Positions 59,783 to 64,000 of a stretch of 64,000 bases of DNA are shown in pieces. This stretch comes from Myxococcus guangdongensis (GTDB lineage: Bacteria; Myxococcota; Myxococcia; Myxococcales; Myxococcaceae): positions 62,001 to 126,000 of the forward strand of contig NZ_JAJVKW010000004.1 of assembly GCF_024198255.1 (NCBI RefSeq), given 5' to 3'. Position 1 is the first letter of the stretch, and every line of letters begins with the position of its first letter. Both the position numbers and the translations under genes were made by a program. The notes beneath the pieces are model-generated. The model ran no database searches. It was not told the DNA's origin and worked only from the letters and a program-made list of their open reading frames with translations.

Positions 59783-61720
59783 TCAGAAGCCGGCGACGGG
59801 CGGCCTCACCACGCTGGAGGCGGAGACGCTCGCGCAGAGGATGCAGGCGCTCTGGTTGGAGCCGTCCGCGCGCGTGCCGGGCTTGTCCGCGCTGGCGAAC
59901 TGCTGGTCCCTGCCGCCACCGGGCTCGTTGGTGAACCAGATGTCGAACTCGTAGTGCACGGGCACCGGCTTGCCGTCGAGCGTGGCGGGCGCGTAGCGCC
60001 ACGTCGTCAGGGTGCGGATGACGCCCTCCTCCAGGCCGGAGAGGCTCTGCAGCGACTTGCAGTTGGTGACGCTGCCCTCGGCGGTGATGGTGCACCGGGT
60101 GACGATGGCGCCCTTGGGCACGGCGGAGATGCGCGAGCGCAGGTTCTGGGTGATGTCCTGGAAGGCGAGCCGCTGCCCGGACACGAAGCGGGGCGGGGTG
60201 ATGCCGGGCCCCAGCGAGAAGACGCCGTCGTCCTCGGGCTGGGGGCGGGGGGGCGTCGGCGCGGCGGGCGGCGTCGCGGCCGGAGTGAGCGCGGGGAGCG
60301 CCGCGGTCATCACCTGCATCGAGATGCTGTCGTGCTCCACCTGCGCTTCGTCCACCGGGGCCTGGTCCACCGGCGCCGTGTGGCCCTGCGCGGCCACGGC
60401 CTCGGAGGGGACGGTGGGCTCCACGTCGAGCGGGTAGGGCGTCCTGGGAAGCTGCGTGCGCGCAATCCCCTGCGTGTCCGGGATGAGCAGCGGCCGGGGG
60501 CTGCGCTCGCGCGCCGGCCGGGGCGTGGAGGAGACCTTGTGGAGCACGCGCGTCGAACGGCTGGACGGCTTGGTGGTCAGGTCGAGCGGGAGGATGCGGG
60601 GCGCCGGAGCCACCAGGGGCCGATGCACGGGCGGCGTGACTTCCGTGAAGGCGCGCTCGTGCGTCGCCAGCGGTGCCACATCCAGGGCCTGGGGCGCCAC
60701 GGCCATCGCCGTCAGCGGCACCTGCGAGGAGCCCAGCGCGACGGCCAGCGCCGCGCCACCCAGTCCACTCACCAGCCTCCACGAGCGACGCGGCGCCCGC
60801 GCGTCGGGGACCGCCAGGAGGCGCCGGATGCGGCCCAGCAGCGAGCCCCCATCCGCGCCCAGGGCGAGCAGGGCGGACGGCGGCGCGCGCAGTTGCTCGA
60901 TGTGCGCCAGCGCGCGGGCATAGAGGACCGCGTCGCCGCACGACTGCACGGCCTGGTCATCGGCGCAGTGCTCGCGCTCCTCGCGGATGCGGTGGGACAG
61001 CCACCAGACGGCCGGGTGGTAGAACAAGAAGGTCTCCACCAGCGCCTGGAGCAGGTTGACCAGGTAGTCGTGCCGCTGGATGTGCGCGAGCTCGTGGGAG
61101 AGCACCGCCTCCAATTGCTGGGGCGACAGCCCGGTGATGGCCCCCGCGGGCACGAGGATGAGCGGACGCCACAGGCCGATGACCTGGGGTACGTCGATGC
61201 GCGTGGACGCCATCAGCCGCACGGGACGCGACATCCGCAGCTTCGTGAGCGCGCGCTCCATCGCCTCGCGCCAGACGCTGTCGGGCTCGCGGGTGTGCAG
61301 CCGCGACAGCCGCTGCGCCGCGTACCAGGAGACGAGCGTCCGGGCCGACAGCAGCAGCACGCCGACACACCATGCCGGCAGCAGCCAGGGCCGCAGCAGC
61401 TCCAGCCAGGTCACCGTGACCTCGGCCGTGGGCGCGAGGTCCGCCACCACGACCTCCCGGGCCACCGCCGCCGCCGGGGCGAGCACCTGGGGGGAAAGGC
61501 CTGTCGACAACGCGGCGACCGGCGCCTCCATGAGGGTCCTCAGGAAGGTCACCAGCGGCAACACCGCCATGGTCGCGAGCCCCAGGCACGCGACGACATA
61601 GCGCCCCTTCGCCGAGCGGCGCGACATCATCGCCAGCAGCCCCGCCACGACGAGGGCCACCGCGCCGCCCTGCCAGACGAAGTCGATGAGGGCCCGTTCC
61701 AGCGCGTCCAGCACGTGCAT
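59783..61720 (-). CDS. BlaR1-like M56 membrane metalloprotease with TonB-like C-terminal domain
   Basis: About 645 residues; ATG 61720 shares one base with the BlaI stop (TGATG), and a GTG 3 nt upstream is an alternative. N-terminal helices (about 15-35, 42-62, 110-130), then the zinc site HELAH (His210, Glu211, His214 in the GTG-start count) and a downstream REHCADDQAV with the third ligand. After a further helix (about 310-330) comes a long Pro/Ala/Thr-rich periplasmic stretch (about 345-505). Then comes a TonB/energy-transducer C-terminal domain (about 515-615: VTRCTITAEGSVTNCKSL, LTTWRYAPATLDGKPVPVHY). The usual beta-lactam-binding domain is absent, so the inducer must differ. Confidence 0.9.
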   Translation of the reverse strand: MHVLDALERALIDFVWQGGAVALVVAGLLAMMSRRSAKGRYVVACLGLATMAVLPLVTFLRTLMEAPVAALSTGLSPQVLAPAAAVAREVVVADLAPTAEVTVTWLELLRPWLLPAWCVGVLLLSARTLVSWYAAQRLSRLHTREPDSVWREAMERALTKLRMSRPVRLMASTRIDVPQVIGLWRPLILVPAGAITGLSPQQLEAVLSHELAHIQRHDYLVNLLQALVETFLFYHPAVWWLSHRIREEREHCADDQAVQSCGDAVLYARALAHIEQLRAPPSALLALGADGGSLLGRIRRLLAVPDARAPRRSWRLVSGLGGAALAVALGSSQVPLTAMAVAPQALDVAPLATHERAFTEVTPPVHRPLVAPAPRILPLDLTTKPSSRSTRVLHKVSSTPRPARERSPRPLLIPDTQGIARTQLPRTPYPLDVEPTVPSEAVAAQGHTAPVDQAPVDEAQVEHDSISMQVMTAALPALTPAATPPAAPTPPRPQPEDDGVFSLGPGITPPRFVSGQRLAFQDITQNLRSRISAVPKGAIVTRCTITAEGSVTNCKSLQSLSGLEEGVIRTLTTWRYAPATLDGKPVPVHYEFDIWFTNEPGGGRDQQFASADKPGTRADGSNQSACILCASVSASSVVRPPVAGF

Positions 61721-62112
61721 CACTTCCCCCGCCTCTCGTGCTCGTCCAGCAGCTTCCGGATCTCCGCCAGCTCCTGCGCCGAGGCCCGCTTCATCGACAG
61801 GGCCTGGGCGACGACGCTCGACGCGGAGCCCCCGAAGGCGCGGTCCATCAGGTCGCGCAGCAGGTCGCGCTGCGTGCGCTTCTGGCTGAGGGCCGCCTCG
61901 TAGACGTGCGTGCGCTCACTCTCGTCGCGCTGCACCAGCCCCTTCTCCGTCATGTTCTGGAGGAGCTTGAGGACGGTGGTGTAGCCGGTGTCCTTCTCCT
62001 GCGTGCCTCGGAGGGACTCATGCACCTGCCGCACGGTGCTGGGCCCCAACTGCCAGAGGACTCGGAGGATGGCCAGCTCGGCGCGCGTCGGCTGCGGTGG
62101 AACGGGCGTCAT
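61720..62112 (-). CDS. BlaI/MecI-family transcriptional repressor
   Basis: 130 residues from ATG 62112; the frame is open upstream, but that would run through the promoter/operator. Winged helix: LAILRVLWQLGPSTVRQVHESL, then TGYTTVLKLLQNMTEKGLVQRD, and the C-terminal dimerisation helices. BlaI-type proteins repress their own operon and are cleaved when the membrane M56 protease is activated. The gene is directly upstream of that protease (1-bp overlap). Two dyads sit over its promoter. Confidence 0.93.
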   Translation of the reverse strand: MTPVPPQPTRAELAILRVLWQLGPSTVRQVHESLRGTQEKDTGYTTVLKLLQNMTEKGLVQRDESERTHVYEAALSQKRTQRDLLRDLMDRAFGGSASSVVAQALSMKRASAQELAEIRKLLDEHERRGK

Positions 62113-62120
62113 TCGGGAAA

Positions 62121-62161
62121 GTATTACGACGTGTGTCGTATCTGTCAACGACGCACGTCGT
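62121..62161 (-). promoter_or_regulatory. Autoregulated blaI-type promoter with two dyad operators
   Basis: Operator 1 is TACGACGTGTGTCGTA (62125-62140), a perfect 6-4-6 dyad. Operator 2 is ACGACGCACGTCGT (62148-62161), a perfect 5-4-5 dyad, with centres 22 bp (two helix turns) apart. On the minus strand TTGACA (62143-62148) lies between them, and TAATAC (62121-62126) follows after 16 bp, so operator 1 covers the spacer and -10. The half-site TACGAC/GTCGTA resembles BlaI/MecI boxes (TACA/TGTA type), though with different sequence. Confidence 0.82.
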
Positions 62162-62217
62162 AGATGCCCGGGGCGGGACACCGCGTCAGCGGGAGGAGGG
62201 GTGTCCCGGGCCGGGGG

Positions 62218-63642
<1,425 letters not shown>

Positions 63643-63658
63643 AGGCGGGGGCTCGGGG

Positions 63659-64000
63659 TCAGGGGAGTGCGAGACTCTGGGTTTCGCGAACGACGGGGCG
63701 GGCGGCGCGGGCATGCCACGTCTCCACCACGGGCTCGATGCGCGGGGATATCTGGATGACGGAGCTGGGGAAGCAGTGCGCGGGCAGCTCCGAGAAGATG
63801 CGGCGTACCACCTCTGCCTCCGAGTCGGTGGCCACGGCGACGTGGGGGCGGACGATGATGTCGGTGAGGTGCGGCGTCTGGCCGGGGCTCGCCACCAGCC
63901 GGGCCACCGCGCAGCTCTGGTAGAAGAGGATGGACACCTCGGCCTCGCGTGCCCGCTCGAGGAAGGCCAACAGCGTGCGGCCCTCGACGGCGCCCACCAG
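63659..64000 (-). CDS. OsmC-like protein, C-terminal part (gene runs out of window)
   Basis: Only the last 113 or so residues are visible; the start is beyond 64000. The segment ILFYQSCAVARLVAS, then HLTDIIVRPHVAVATDSEAE and LPAHCFPSSVIQISPRIEP resembles the second half of OsmC/Ohr-like peroxiredoxins, where a Cys lies in the ...HxxCPxS... region (here AHCFPSS). The other catalytic Cys would be expected upstream, possibly the one in YQSCAV. The assignment is tentative because the N-terminal half is missing. Downstream spacing to the sigma-54 regulator is 16 bp. Confidence 0.5.
   Translation of the reverse strand: MVGAVEGRTLLAFLERAREAEVSILFYQSCAVARLVASPGQTPHLTDIIVRPHVAVATDSEAEVVRRIFSELPAHCFPSSVIQISPRIEPVVETWHARAARPVVRETQSLALP

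Noticed and set aside
59783..61720. M56 protein as a beta-lactam resistance sensor
   Set aside because: The penicillin-binding domain of BlaR1/MecR1 is not present, and no beta-lactamase is encoded in the window.

Overview
The window is very GC-rich, tightly packed chromosomal DNA, most likely from a Myxococcus/Corallococcus-type myxobacterium. The clues are an aibR-aibA-aibB-aibC-mvaS operon (the alternative isovaleryl-CoA route known from Myxococcus xanthus), a large non-ribosomal peptide synthetase (NRPS), many lipoproteins, and a high density of hybrid kinases and sigma-54 activators. I found no rRNA or tRNA gene, CRISPR array, prophage or insertion sequence. Species assignment is inference.

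Layout. (1) 2-12052: the 3' part of an NRPS, A-PCP-C-A-PCP-C-A-PCP-C-A-PCP-TE, with a 2.4 kb internal patch of quite different codon use. (2) 12066-22870: metabolic and envelope genes: an SDR/zinc-alcohol dehydrogenase pair, a di-haem lipoprotein, a Gfo/Idh/MocA oxidoreductase, a LysR regulator divergent from a beta-class GST with a clear T-N11-A operator between them, a WD40 lipoprotein, and an ATPase-like protein that has lost its ATPase motifs. (3) 23174-28651: a signalling operon with a CHASE3-GAF hybrid kinase carrying three receivers, a CheR methyltransferase and a receiver-kinase. (4) 28668-36164: an aldo/keto reductase, an amidohydrolase lipoprotein, then the complete AIB operon with a perfect 18-bp operator in front of aibR. 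(5) 36338-40151: small proteins, a PfkB sugar kinase, a methyltransferase and a decayed lectin-like pseudogene.

(6) 40148-49298: a long minus-strand run. It reads receiver, OmpA/TSP3 porin, FecR protein, CHASE2 protein, REC-GAF-degenerate GGDEF, then a tightly overlapping trio: Asp/Asn beta-hydroxylase-like oxygenase, Nif11-domain small protein and sulfotransferase-like protein. This last trio, and the envelope-spanning OmpA-FecR-CHASE2 chain, are the best candidates for undescribed systems. (7) 49409-55186: an NtrC/PAS-kinase pair, a phosphoribosyltransferase and small unknown proteins, one extremely proline-rich. (8) 55424-59756: a BON/SRPBCC membrane protein, an intrinsic terminator, then a globin-coupled histidine kinase, a double receiver and a receiver-kinase with overlapping reading frames. 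(9) 59783-64000: a BlaI-type repressor and M56 peptidase with a TonB-like tail, under a promoter with two dyad operators, then another sigma-54 activator and a partial OsmC-like gene.

How it fits together. AIB makes isovaleryl-CoA, a starter for iso-branched lipids and natural products. Ten or more signalling proteins probably feed developmental or stress circuits. The NRPS makes a peptide whose last four residues are predicted as Ser-Val-aromatic-Ala. Functional statements rest on motifs read by eye; no database search was possible.
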